Of a DNA stretch of 64,000 bases, positions 10,661-21,778 are shown piece by piece; the first letter of the stretch is position 1, and each line of letters starts with the position of its first letter. Origin of the DNA: Gyrodactylus bullatarudis (taxonomy: Eukaryota > Platyhelminthes > Monogenea > Gyrodactylidea > Gyrodactylidae); assembly GCA_012064415.1 (NCBI GenBank), contig SSNU01000063.1, positions 221,456 through 285,455 of the forward strand. The letters run 5' to 3'. The translations under genes and the position numbers were made by a program. A model generated the notes under the pieces. That model searched no databases and was not told the origin of the DNA. It saw nothing but the letters and a program-made list of their open reading frames with translations.

Positions 10661-13340
10661 AGATAGAGAATATAGTTGCTCCCCCAAAATTTGTTTTATA
10701 CTCAATCAAATAACTTTGTAAAACCATACAATGTAGAAGAAATTCTGAAAATTTAAATTTGATAAGACAGTTTTACTATATTTTATAATACAAGAATTGT
10801 AAATAAAAAAATCAGATAAAACTTCAATGTAAGTATTTTTATAAATATACAAATCCCTGTTATTGTCTATACTGATTTAATCATTTATTATAAATCCTTC
10901 AGTTTTATACAAAATTATTGTGCTAATCAAAATGAACCAATCAGAATCGAGAAAAAATAAATCGAGAAAAATTGAGTGAAATCACTAATGAAAAAACCTT
11001 GAATAACTTCTGAACGAAAAAAGATAAATGGTCATGCTAGGTATCATTGGATAGAGAAATAAATTTTACATCCTTTCCCTCTTTAAAATTTGAGATTTTA
11101 TCAAAATAAGATAGCCTGTTCAAGGGTAAAAACAAAAAATTGCATGGCATTTTTCGCTAATTTTTTATCTTTTTTCAACTTTAAGACCAATTTTGAGGAT
11201 GATCCATTCTAAAAGCACGTTTGAACTTATAAGTATAATATAGAAAATTTTACGCTCTTTCAAATGATATCAAATTTGACTCTGAGATGTCTAAGGATCA
11301 AGTCGAAAAATAGATTTATTCAAGTCCCGATTATGAAAATTGTGCTATTTCGGTTTTTCGCGAATTGCGCAAAAACTGAGCAACTTATGAAATTTTTGTA
11401 AGCATATTCAGAATTTGCGTAAAATTTTACACTATAATCAGTTTTTCACAAAAATTTATCGCAAAATTTTTTTTTAATTTCCCTCAGTGTTATCGTAGCA
11501 ATAATTCTTGTTTTCTCATTTTCCGTCGATGTACTTTATTGATTTGAAAAGAATTTTTTTAATCGAAATAATGAAATTAAAGAATCAATAAATTCATGCC
11601 TCTATCCTCGTAAGTGTTGGAGATAAAGCAGCCTATTAACCATACATAGCTAGCGGGTAATTTAAATAAAAAAGCTTGTCTACAACATCTTAAATGACTT
11701 TAAATTTTATTCGTATAAACTTTTTATCAGAAAAGATAAATCTATTTATCTCATTTCAATAGAACCTGATTGGGTAGAGAATAGAAATTTGCCAAAAATT
11801 TCGAAATTGCCCAACAAAGGTTTAAAATAATGATATAAGAATCCATGATTTCAAATCAAGAAACTTATTGATTCACTCATCAAGAAATGTTTACCAGCAT
11901 GGATCATTGAAGAAGAGAATATTTCAAATTTATAAACAAATATCTATTCTACTTATCTTGCTTCCTTATTGAAAGAGATGACTGATTTCTTTCTGTGATT
12001 ATTGATACATTATTCTGAAGAGTTGAGAACTGCTCTACATTTTAAGATATTTTAAATCTGATACAGAAAGATTATTAGAACTTTAAGATAATTTTGAAAA
12101 TGCTTTAAGGTAACTACTCTAAATTGTTTTTTTTTAATACAGATGATTTAAATTCAAATCTGATTGGCTGCAAAATTTGAATTAATTTTCCAAAAATTCT
12201 AACTTGCCATAAAATATGAAGCATTAACCCTGGAAAATCAATACAAATGGGGTCCATACTTTTTGAGGTAAAGAGACGATTTTCATTGCTGAATAATTTG
12301 CTAGCCTCAAAAATAACCCCTAACACGATGATTTTGAAGATTTGTTATTTTACGTTAATTAATTTTCCATAATTTTATTCGGTTTACTTTTAAGTAATTT
12401 ATGCGATATTTTTTTGGTAACATTTTTTTAATTTGTAGATCTTAAAAAATAATTTCAAGGCTCTATTACTAATAGTTTAACTTCTCTAGTTTTAGATTCT
12501 CTAGTAAATATTTATTTTGAACTTGACACATATTTTCTTCCATCATCGAGGTACTTTTATTTTGATGTTCACAGTGTCTCTTCTTCAAAGAAGCTAAACG
12601 AAAATTTCTTTGCTACGCATAAATTAATAATCATGAAGCATTCGAGGCACATACTTGGAATTATTAATCAATAAAGTGATAAAAGTATTTTCTCTTGATT
12701 ATCTAACATCTGGTGTCCTTAGCAATTTTCACATTCATCAGATAAAAAAGTTAAGATTTTAGATTAATCTTGAAAAAAAACAGTGATCTATACTCTTTAA
12801 ACTGAACTTTTGTGGAATCTTCATAGTCATTATTCATTGAGCTCATTGAGAAACAGGTAGCATAGATAGAAGAAGGAGGTAATCTCAAGCGCATGGCCAG
12901 TCACTTGCTTCGTATCTATTAAAGTAGAACTTGTTAACTAATTTGTTGAGCAGAAATCGATATTGAGGTGAAAATATATGCATTTTGAATTATGTATAGT
13001 TTTATTTGAATACTCTTAATGTCAATCAATAAAATGATTTATTTGTTTATTTAGTTTAACTCTTTCTTCACTCTTATTTTATGAAAAAAAAATGAATTTA
13101 TGGGATTCATCAATATACCAACAAGTACTCGTCGAAAAGTCAAACAAGAATGAATTTCACTTGAAAATTCAATTTAAATGTTCGTCACAGTAATTACCCT
13201 GATTTTGATCGGTCGCTTACAAGTAGACATACAATAAAAGGTTTTTTAGAGTGCCTTTGAAGAGAAACTTCAATGTTCCTATGAAAAAAGAACTTGCCTT
13301 TTATATACTCAGATGCTTTTGAACTTTCTAAAACCTCGTA
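10661..13340. other. Gene-poor AT-rich stretch
   Basis: I see no supported coding sequence. The minus-strand frame at 12114-12326 is short and motif-free. Confidence 0.4.
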
Positions 13341-13344
13341 CGTT

Positions 13345-13620
13345 TGTATATTACACTCTAATTTCTTCGGACTAGGTCGGCAACTGAATTTCGGTTCCGA
13401 TTGTATTTAAATAAATATGTAACAATATTTAGGGAAATTTACACTTGCAGTATCATTTTTTTCGTTTATTCCAGTTACAGTATAATAGACCGATGTTTTT
13501 TTACACTTATAGTATCATTATTTCCTTCATCAGTATCAATAGATGAAATAATTTCAGAAACATGCCAATATATCCTTTCACTAATAGTATCAATGATTAT
13601 GAAAATTGATTAACACAGTT
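13345..13620. repeat. Two abutting dispersed repeat blocks
   Basis: 13345-13405 carries the motif TCTAATTTCTTCGGACTAGG followed by TTCGGTTCCGA; related copies lie inverted at about 49715-49790 and direct at about 53595-53650. 13432-13570 is close to 27188-27330, sharing GGGAAATTTACACTTGCAG, TTACAGTATAATAGACCGAT and ATGAAATAATTTCAGAAAC. The open frame crossing it is therefore repeat-derived and not a gene. Confidence 0.6.
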
Positions 13621-13698
13621 TCATTTCACATTATTTTTCCGAAAAAAATGATGATTTTCCAATACAAACTCGGCAATATTTTGGATACGTATATAAAT

Positions 13699-14328
13699 CT
13701 AATTGACATGAAGATAAGAATTTACTATTTTTACAAAAAACTCAATATTTTTCTCCGGATTCACAGAAAAAATAACATTTTAAATTCTAAATTGGAACGA
13801 GCTAATAAGATGTGAATATTCGAAAAAAAATTAATCTGACCAAAATTAGGCCAATTTTTGAATTTTGAAAATGCACCAAATTAGCGCTTTTTCCACTTTT
13901 GAACCCAATATTTTTTTCGATGTTTCAAAGCAGTTAAATACTGATATTTGGGATCAACAATATAGAAAGAATTCACCTGCAGAAGTTTACTGAAATTCGT
14001 CATTACTGTGGGATATCGAACCATTTGAATTCTTCGATTATCACGTAGGGAAATTATCCAAAATCTGGAAGTTTAACTTTTTCTCGGAACCAGTAAGATC
14101 TTCGTTATCTCTATGGCCAAATTCGAATCCTTTGTCTAATCACTGGACAGCTTTGAAATATCGAAATCGATTTAAATTTTGAGCTTAATAGAGTGGAAAT
14201 TGGTGCATTTTCAAATCCAAAAATTGGCCTAATTTTGGTGAGATTGAAATAATGTTAAAAAAATTATTATTTTCTATGAATCCGGACTTTTTGTAAAAAT
14301 AGTAAGTTCTCATCTTCATGTCAACTAG
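13699..14328. repeat. Foldback element, subfamily FB1b, copy 1
   Basis: Ends are CTAATTGACATGAAGATAAG and its inverted counterpart CATCTTCATGTCAACTAG. The arms also share GAATTTACTATTTTTACAAAAA and the ATTGGCCTAATTTTGG block. Nearly identical over most of its length to 19178-19892. The arms here are more diverged than in FB1 at 2438. Confidence 0.8.
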
Positions 14329-14928
14329 CTTTAGATATCCATTTGAGTCTAACTTGATGGACTTGTTAGAATTCGGATAAGCAAGTGTCACTGGTCTACA
14401 TCTCTTATAGAATTGAAAATCTTCATCAATTCATAGAGTTCATATGGATATAGTTATTACACAGCGGCCAAACCTGGCTATAAGGTTAATTAATCTAAAT
14501 TTATTGAAGATTTCAGATTTTATTATGTGTCAAATAACTTTCATTAATGAATTTATCAATTAGAAGGTTCTTAGAGAAGTTGAAAGTAATAATACTGATA
14601 ACTAATTTCAGTTGATCATTCTTAAGTCTTTTTATCAGTTGTAGACGATATTTTCTGTTGTTGTAAGAATTTGAATAAGCACACATAGTATCATATCATT
14701 TCTTATTATGCAATGGTACACAAATAACCATGAAACAGATAAATTTCTAGGGTACATTTGTCAAAATGAATGATTAAGTAGGTTGGTGTGTTGCTCTCAA
14801 GTGTTTTGCTGGTCAATTTCATATCAAGGAATCTTCTTCTCTTGTTGACAAATTGAATTTTCTTCTTAAAAGTTCTTTGGGATGTCTAAAATATTTTTGA
14901 TATTTCGTGAATAATTCCAATCAAACTT

Positions 14929-15145
14929 GTTAATATGAAGATGGGAATTTATGATTTTTATAAAATTCTCAATTTTTTTATCAAGAAATCGAATTTGATC
15001 AAGATATTTTGAAATCAATTTTAAGCAAAATACTTAAATTTGAAATCTTGAAGTAGCACCAAATTCCCATTTTTAAACTTTGAGTTGACATTTTTTTGTT
15101 GATTTCAATGTGAGAGAGTGATCAAACGTTGATTTTTAGGATCAC
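14929..15145. repeat. FB1 foldback, single-arm fragment
   Basis: Starts GTTAATATGAAGATGGGAAT and continues with the ATTTTTTTATCAAGAAATCGAA and TTTGATTT-AATGTGAGAGAG blocks of FB1. It stops where the next inverted repeat (15146) begins, suggesting that element interrupted or replaced the other arm. Confidence 0.65.
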
Positions 15146-16031
15146 AAATGAAAAAAATTTTAATGTTGTTCTTCCTCAGATTGAATTGATGCGATTCTTT
15201 ATGTTTAAAAGCCCCCGGTCTCTTTATTATTCAGATTTCTTAATGCAAAAAGTGAGGCGGCAAATTTCCTATATTTTAGCGTAATAATTTATCCCCAAAT
15301 CAAATAAATCATCAGTTTAGTTTCTATTAACCCTTCATTGCCTGTTGTTATTCTAATTTGAATTGAAATACTTTTTAAATACCTCTCACCAAGAATATGT
15401 ATACTAGACTTGGATGAAATTTCGTAAAACTGATGAAACCGCTTGTAATTTTGTTAAAATAATTCTTCTTAATATTCTCTTGATTTATATTTTCATTAAT
15501 ATTTTACATTCAAGATATAAAAAACAATTTAAATAAAAAATTAAAACTATTTATAACTGCATAAAATTAATAAAATCCAATATAGTTAACAAAAATCAAA
15601 ATAAAAAACGTTCAAAATTTGAAAATTTCCAAAATTTTGCTTATATGATACAGGAATCATTTAAACAGTTGACTCAGCCAGACATGGTGGAATGATTTAG
15701 AAATAGCTCAAAGATTATTTGAACAAAATTACAAGCGGTTTCATCAGTTTTACGAAATTTCATCCAAGTCTAGTATACATATTCTTGGTGAGAGGTATTT
15801 AAAAAGTATTTCAATTCAAATTAGAATAACAACAGGCAATGAAGGGTTAATAGAAACTAAACTGATGATTTATTTGATTTGGGGATAAATTATTACGCTA
15901 AAATATAGGAAATTTGCCGCCTCACTTTTTGCATTAAGAAATCTGAATAATAAAGAGACCGGGGGCTTTTAAACATAAAGAATCGCATCAATTCAATCTG
16001 AGGAAGAACAACATTAAAATTTTTTTCATTT
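15146..16031. repeat. 886-bp palindromic element with about 320-bp arms
   Basis: The left arm (15146-15480) and right arm (about 15712-16031) are essentially exact reverse complements by eye, including distinctive blocks such as AAGCCCCCGGTCTCTTTATT, AGTGAGGCGGCAAATTTCC and CTTGGATGAAATTTCGTAAA. The spacer is about 230 bp and AT-rich. The minus-strand open frame at 15893-16105 and its mirror are by-products of the arms. Near-perfect arms suggest recent insertion or gene conversion. Confidence 0.85.
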
Positions 16032-17064
16032 CTGAAATTACTTGATTTACTATCTCTGGTCAAACAAATTTTATTTAGAATATTCTTCAGACAATAAACA
16101 AACAATGCTGAGGAAATTTATCGCCTACTCGACTAATTCAACTTTCAATTTTAACCCTCTCGTTACCGGAGGTCGTGTATAAATGTTTACTAATTATAAT
16201 CAGTAGAGCGTCAAAAATATAACCTAAAAACCTCATTTATTGGCGCTTATAAAAAGGCACTTTTTTATTTCCCTACTACTTAAAAGTCAATTTTAATGAA
16301 TAAGAAATGATTTGCTTTGGTTGGCAGTGCAACATCAAATATTACAATATAGATCTCCCATTCTAGATTCTAGGAATACATTGGGTCAGGATTCGATAAA
16401 ATACTTTATTTATATGGACTTGGTGTTGGAGTTTTTGGCATGCTTAAAATAATATAGAATAAAGCATGCTTCATGATGTAATCAAAATGTCAATCATGAG
16501 AAATCAAAGAATGAATTTCATTGGTCAACAAGATTAGGTATGGGGATATTCTATGCAAAGTATACATTATTTATAAATATAGTTGGCATCTTTTTTATGA
16601 ATTTTATTTTGATCCAAAGAAAAAGATAGTTTAGCATAGTTACTAGCCTAATTACCTTTCAAGAAACCTTTCAATATCACGAGGCAAACTTTCCCCACAA
16701 GAAGAAAAAAAGTAAATTATATTTCAATTTTTTGAAGTTTGAGTTACTTTTTTGTCGATTTCAAAGTGATTTAAAGTTGACATTTATCACTAAATTTAAT
16801 TGGATAATGAGGCTCCTTGTCCAAACCTGATCCTTAAAATCAACTTTTTATCACTCTTTGTAATCAGCAAAAAATTGAAATTCTGACATTTGCTTGTAAT
16901 TTTCATAAACATCAGTGAGCCTGTAATAATTATTTTTCGAAATATAAAAAAGGGGTCTTGTTCCATAGCTTCAAATTTTAGTTAAGCATGTAAGGGAGAA
17001 AATCATCACACTCTTGCATTAGATTTTCAACTTGAAATTGATACTTTTAGATTGAAATTTTAAC
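16032..17064. other. Non-coding with an FB1 fragment
   Basis: A degraded FB1 interior lies at about 16735-16880 (phrases such as CTGATCCTTAAAATCAAC and TTTTTATCACTCTTT match the FB1 middle). A TTTAACCCTCTCGTTACC motif at 16151 resembles the TTAACCCTTTCG motif seen elsewhere. No gene recognised. Confidence 0.45.
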
Positions 17065-17250
17065 TTGAAAGAATGTCAATATATCGCGAAAGAAGCCTGG
17101 AATAATTCCAGTACGATCAAAAATTGCTTCAGCAGTGTGAAGAATATCAACAAGCCTAATGCCGAAAATGCTTTAAACCTCAATCATGAAATAAGCTTGT
17201 TGCATGATTATTTAAAAGCAGAGAAGAAGAATGGACTTCTTGATAAATAG
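17065..17250 (+). pseudogene. Possible Tigger/pogo transposase C-terminal fragment
   Basis: The 61-residue frame contains EAWNNSSTIKNCFSSVKNI, reminiscent of the AWxxVxxxTIxNCWxxAGI signature near the end of CENP-B/Tigger DDE transposases, and of the related VSTKTIENCFKVSNIW phrase in the transposon at 60.8 kb. Nothing upstream supplies the rest of the protein. The frame at 17398-17589 that follows has no recognised content. Confidence 0.35.
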
Positions 17251-18241
17251 AAAAAAATTTCTCTATGGCAGAAAATTGAGATTAAATGATATTTTTGATT
17301 TCAAGAATAAAAATTTAAAGACAAATTGAAATTTTTTCTTTAGTTCAGTAAGGTAGAAGTTTAAGTTGGGGATAGAGACTGTGAAAATGATTGAATCTTG
17401 GACAGAAAATTATACTTTGTTCTGATTGATTATTGTGTTTCTCTAATTCTATTGGTCTACCGAATGAGAGCAGACAGGTATAAATATAAAAATGAGGTCA
17501 AGAATATTCATCCTGTGAGCTATCATGTGTGTAATCAACTGTACTCTAATACCCCTTTTGATGATATAGTCATGAAAATTCATCATTAAGTACGAGTTTT
17601 TGATTGAAACATTAATAAATCATAAATTCTCATCTTCATACTGTATTAACTAGCTTCATACAATCAATTTATACTTCATGTGAAATTTGATTTTCTCGCT
17701 AGACTATGACAAGATCAGATTCTTATTAGAATTACAACACTGCTGAAAACGTTCTTTCTCAGTAGGGCTGGGTTGTAATTTCTTGAGTGAAAGATTTCAT
17801 CAAATTTATTTGAATAATGCACTTGGAGAGTTTTTTTTACATTTCTACTAAAGAAAATTATTCTATAAGACGACAACATAACACTGTTGAGATAGACTTT
17901 GTAGCGGAAAATGAAGAAAATTTTCTTCAAGATAAGATAAATCTTTCTAAAGAGTAGAGTTGTCATGAAAATCGATTAGGTAATAAATTTGAAATATTTT
18001 TGGATTATCTTATATTTACCCAAATCAACATTTCTTTTTTATTCTGTGGGATACTAAATGTAAAGCTGGTTAGACAGAAAGATTTTTTCAGTTTGTAGCG
18101 AATTCTCAAAGTGATTAACTAAAAGTCTACTTTATTTATTCGCGTTAGATATGAATATGATCGTAGATTTGACCTTATATATTTGTGAAACAATTTCATT
18201 GTATACAAAATAAGTTCACCTGATATTTATTAATCAAGAGG
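17251..18241. other. Non-coding upstream of the 212-aa gene
   Basis: Only small motif-free frames. A sequence at about 17620-17655 resembles one FB1 end. The promoter of the 18242 gene should lie in the last few hundred bases, but no specific element can be pointed to. Confidence 0.35.
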
Positions 18242-18880
18242 ATGGTTTCAAAGATTGGTGAAGCATTCAAGAACATTTCATCGAAATTACGTCCCTCAAA
18301 ATTGCTGACCCCAGAAGAGTGCAAACACAAGATTAATGATCTCAAGAATTCCATGATATTTGAAATAGAAAGTCTCTTGAACTACATGAATAGTACAGAT
18401 GTTAATCATGAAGAATTCTTTCAGCGTGTTAACCGATTATACTTTTATTTGAAAAATGAATTTGAGAGGTTGGAAAAGCGTATCGGCATTGAGACGGAAT
18501 ATCAAAGTGAATTGGTGACAGTAGTCAAAGATGTGAAATCGGAACTAGAAGCGTTATATTTGATTGTCCATCAAAAGATGAAGTTGAAAGATCAAGATTT
18601 CCACCAGTTCATGGATGAAGTTAATCGTCATGAACACTTGATCATGTACTCTTTCATGAGTTTACACGACATGGCAAAAAGGAAGGCGACAACAAAAATG
18701 TTCATGGAAAAGCATTTGAGAAGTGTTGAAGACGAATGGAATCAGTGTCTTCTCAAGTTGAATGAAAAGTACTCGAATCTTTATCCTGCTAATTTGGTTG
18801 TTCTTGGAGAATTAGATGAAAGGGTTAAGAGAAATATGGCTAATTCTAGTAAACTTATCTTGGATGCAATAAAAAAATAA
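18242..18880 (+). CDS. 212-aa helical protein of unknown function
   Basis: A single uninterrupted frame with mixed, non-low-complexity composition, clearly unlike the random frames nearby. It starts MVSKIGEAFKNISSKLRPSK; the first 20 residues are basic and amphipathic. The rest is predicted by eye to be almost wholly alpha-helical with heptad-like Leu/Ile/Phe spacing (about 30-75, 85-125 and 135-205), suggesting a helical bundle or coiled coil. No signal peptide, transmembrane span or catalytic motif is visible. The stop overlaps an AATAAA-rich tail (GCAATAAAAAAATAAATTC). It is intronless. A BAR-like or bundle-type adaptor is possible but not supported by specific motifs; I do not recognise the family. 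Confidence 0.7.
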   Translation: MVSKIGEAFKNISSKLRPSKLLTPEECKHKINDLKNSMIFEIESLLNYMNSTDVNHEEFFQRVNRLYFYLKNEFERLEKRIGIETEYQSELVTVVKDVKSELEALYLIVHQKMKLKDQDFHQFMDEVNRHEHLIMYSFMSLHDMAKRKATTKMFMEKHLRSVEDEWNQCLLKLNEKYSNLYPANLVVLGELDERVKRNMANSSKLILDAIKK

Positions 18881-19177
18881 ATTCAGAATATTCAATGATT
18901 CTATTCTAATATTTATAACTTCAACCCTTCAGTTATACTCAAACGTGTTCAGTAGAGATGGAACTTGTCATATTTACAATTTTTAACACGGGCCTAATTC
19001 AGCTCCTTTGAATGATTTTAATGATCTAGGGTCAAACATAAGATCTAAACTAATGAAAAGTGCAGTACCTATACTTAGAACGAAATATTTCTAGTAACCT
19101 TTGTAAGTATAGGTAATATATCCCTATTTTCTTGCTAGTATTTTTGAATTCCTTTCCTTGCCGATTGAAATATAAAC

Positions 19178-19892
19178 CTAATTGACATGAAGATAAGAAT
19201 TTACTATTTTTACAAAAAACTCAATATTTTTCTCCGGATTCACAGAAAAAATAACATTTTAAATTCTAAATTGGAACGAGCTAATAAGATGTGAATATTC
19301 GAAAAAAAATTAATCTGACCAAAATTAGGCCAATTTTTGAATTTTGAAAATGCACCAAATTAGCGCTTTTTCCACTTTTGAACCCAATATTTTTTTCGAT
19401 GTTTCAAAGCAGTTAAATACTGATATTTGGGATCAACAATATAGAAAGAATTCGAATTCACCTGCAGAAGTTTACTGAAATTCGTCATTACTGTGGGATA
19501 TCGAACCATTTGAATTCTTCGATTATCACGTAGGGAAATTATCCAAAATCTGGAAGTTTAACTTTTTCTCCAAAACAGTAAGATCTTCGTTATCTCTATG
19601 GCCAAATTCGAATTCTTTGTCTAATGTTGATCCCAAATACCTGCATATAACTTCTTTGAATCGTCGAAATCGATAAAAATTTTGAGCTTAAAAGTTAAAA
19701 GAGTGGAAATTGGTGCATTTTCAAATCCAAAAATTGGTCTTATTTTGGATTTTTTTCGGAATTTTTTCGAATATCCACAACTTATTAGATCATTCCAATT
19801 TAGAATTCATAAAATTATTTTTTTCTATGAATCCGGAAAAAATATTGGACTTTTTGTAAAAATAGTAAATTCTCATCTTCATGTCAATTAGG
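19178..19892. repeat. Foldback element, subfamily FB1b, copy 2
   Basis: Ends CTAATTGACATGAAGATAAG and CTTCATGTCAATTAG are perfect inverted matches. The left ~400 bp is nearly identical to the element at 13699, with a small GAATTC duplication near 19451. The right arm retains the TTCGAATATCCACAACTTATTA block that the 13699 copy has lost, so this is the more complete copy. Confidence 0.82.
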
Positions 19893-21667
19893 TTTATGTC
19901 CATTTTGCAATTCCTTCAAATCTTTGTAGCTTTATCAGTTTGGCAAATTTCTGAACGAATTAAGGTTTAAATCAAAGGCCAAAAATCTGAACTTGGATTA
20001 TGTTTTATTTATATTTTTCGCCAAAAATTTTTTTCTTCTTGATCTGATTCTTGAGTTCAAAAAATTTCTAACTAGTCAAATAAACTTTTTATGAAAATAT
20101 TGTTTAAAATACTAATTTGATGTTTTGATCCACGTTCTGAGATCTGATCTTGATCAAAATTATTAAAAAAAATTATCTAAATCAATTATCTACAATACTC
20201 GATAAAACAAACAAGAAAAAAAAGTTTGATGTGCACTGCTTAAAAAGATATCAAGAGAATTTATTGCACATTAAGGCAATGTTTCTGAGTTTAATCAAGC
20301 CTGATTATTGATCATTAATTGTCACATGATTTCTTGAGGTCTGATAGATCTTTTCATCAAACTAATGAATCTCAGAAGTTCAATATGAAAAAGAACACGA
20401 TTAAAAGGATCCCCTTTATACATTTAGAGATCATTTTATATTAGATTGAAATCTCGTGTTATTTTTCATCCCATTTGTATTGAAAACCCCATAAGAAAAA
20501 TAAATATTTTGGACGAGGGTCAATATCGATTTCCATTCTATATTTAAAAAAAATCTAATTTAAGCTTCTAGATGATCAATAATAATTTAAATTCATATTT
20601 TACCAGGTTATACTAATTTTCTACAAGATAATTTTTTGCATGCTTAGAAGTACAATGAGTTGGATAGATAACGCCTCTCGAAATAAACCTTTCTGTTCCA
20701 AATCTCAAAAACAAGTAAGATTAGAGTATTTTTTCAACTATTGAGAGTGAAACAAATCTATCTGTTACCGTTAATCTTGTTACTCTTGATAGTCTTAAGA
20801 CTATCTGATAGCTCGTAAAACTTGTTATCAGGCTTCAAAAATAATAAGTTTGAGATCGAAATATGAATTTCGGCATATTATCAGAAAAGGTCCAAATGGC
20901 TTTAAATGGTGAAAAAAGTAGTCCTTCAAATACATTCCTCATTTTAAGAATAGACGTGAATCAACAAATGAAAATACGTGATGAGAAGAAATTTATAGTA
21001 AGATCACTAACTAGTTATTCTTGAAACTCGGTAACAAATTTGACGAACAATTGAGATAAAATCCTTACGTAAAATTAATACTGTTGGCTGAATTTCAACA
21101 CTTGATACGTCTTATTCTCTGGAATCCATGAGTATCGCATGGCACTGTATAAGAAGTCTCAATTTCAGACCCTACACAATTGGATTGTTTGATGAAAAAT
21201 CTTCATAGCCTTAACAAAGCCTTATTTAATTCAAATTTATTTCAGTCAGCCAATCTTATTACCAAGAATAAAGATCAGCAAACTATATTTTATAGCTGAA
21301 TATCTTGTTAATCTTGTTACCGAGTAACAAGTTTAACAAACCAATCCGTTAGTCTTAAGATTATCAGACCTCTTTTGGATTGGAAGCCCGATAGTATCTC
21401 TCAAATTTCAATTTTTTAACAAGTTTGAAAATTTCAAATCTCTTTTTGTAGCTGTCAGGCACGGTGCAAGAGATTTTCCGTACATTTTTATGTATAAAAA
21501 TAGCTGAAATTTATATAACTGCTTTGAAGATTAAAGAAAATGTTTTTAAAACAATCAAAAACGGTAAAAAATATGGCTTCTTTTATATTTTATTAGATAA
21601 TTATTCAAATTTCATTAAGGATTCTTGAGAAAAAAAACCAAAGTCATGATGATTAGTGTGAAAAATA
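19893..21667. other. Gene-poor AT-rich stretch
   Basis: No supported gene. Several direct near-repeats of AACTTGTTAATCTTGTTAC type around 20760-20830 and 21300-21360 hint at a decayed repeat. Confidence 0.35.
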
Positions 21668-21778
21668 AACAATACGATAATGATAAACTGCCTAATCGGC
21701 CACAGTCGAATTATACTCCCAGAAATAACCTCAGAAATACTTTTACAGACTCCGATAATGACGAAAAGATTCCAGCGT
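21668..21778 (+). pseudogene. Duplicated fragment of the 25.7-kb gene's first exon
   Basis: About 110 bp matches 25889-25999 with only a handful of differences (for example ATACTCCC for ATATTCCC, CCTCAG for CCACAG, AAGATTCC for AAGGTTCC). The source region encodes part of the Ser/Asp/Asn-rich N-terminal half of the gene starting at 25696. Flanking exon sequence is not copied, so this is a partial, non-functional duplicate. Confidence 0.8.

Noticed and set aside
15893..16105. 70-aa minus frame and its mirror in the left arm
   Set aside because: It lies wholly in the arms of the 886-bp palindrome and would be encoded twice; no protein features.
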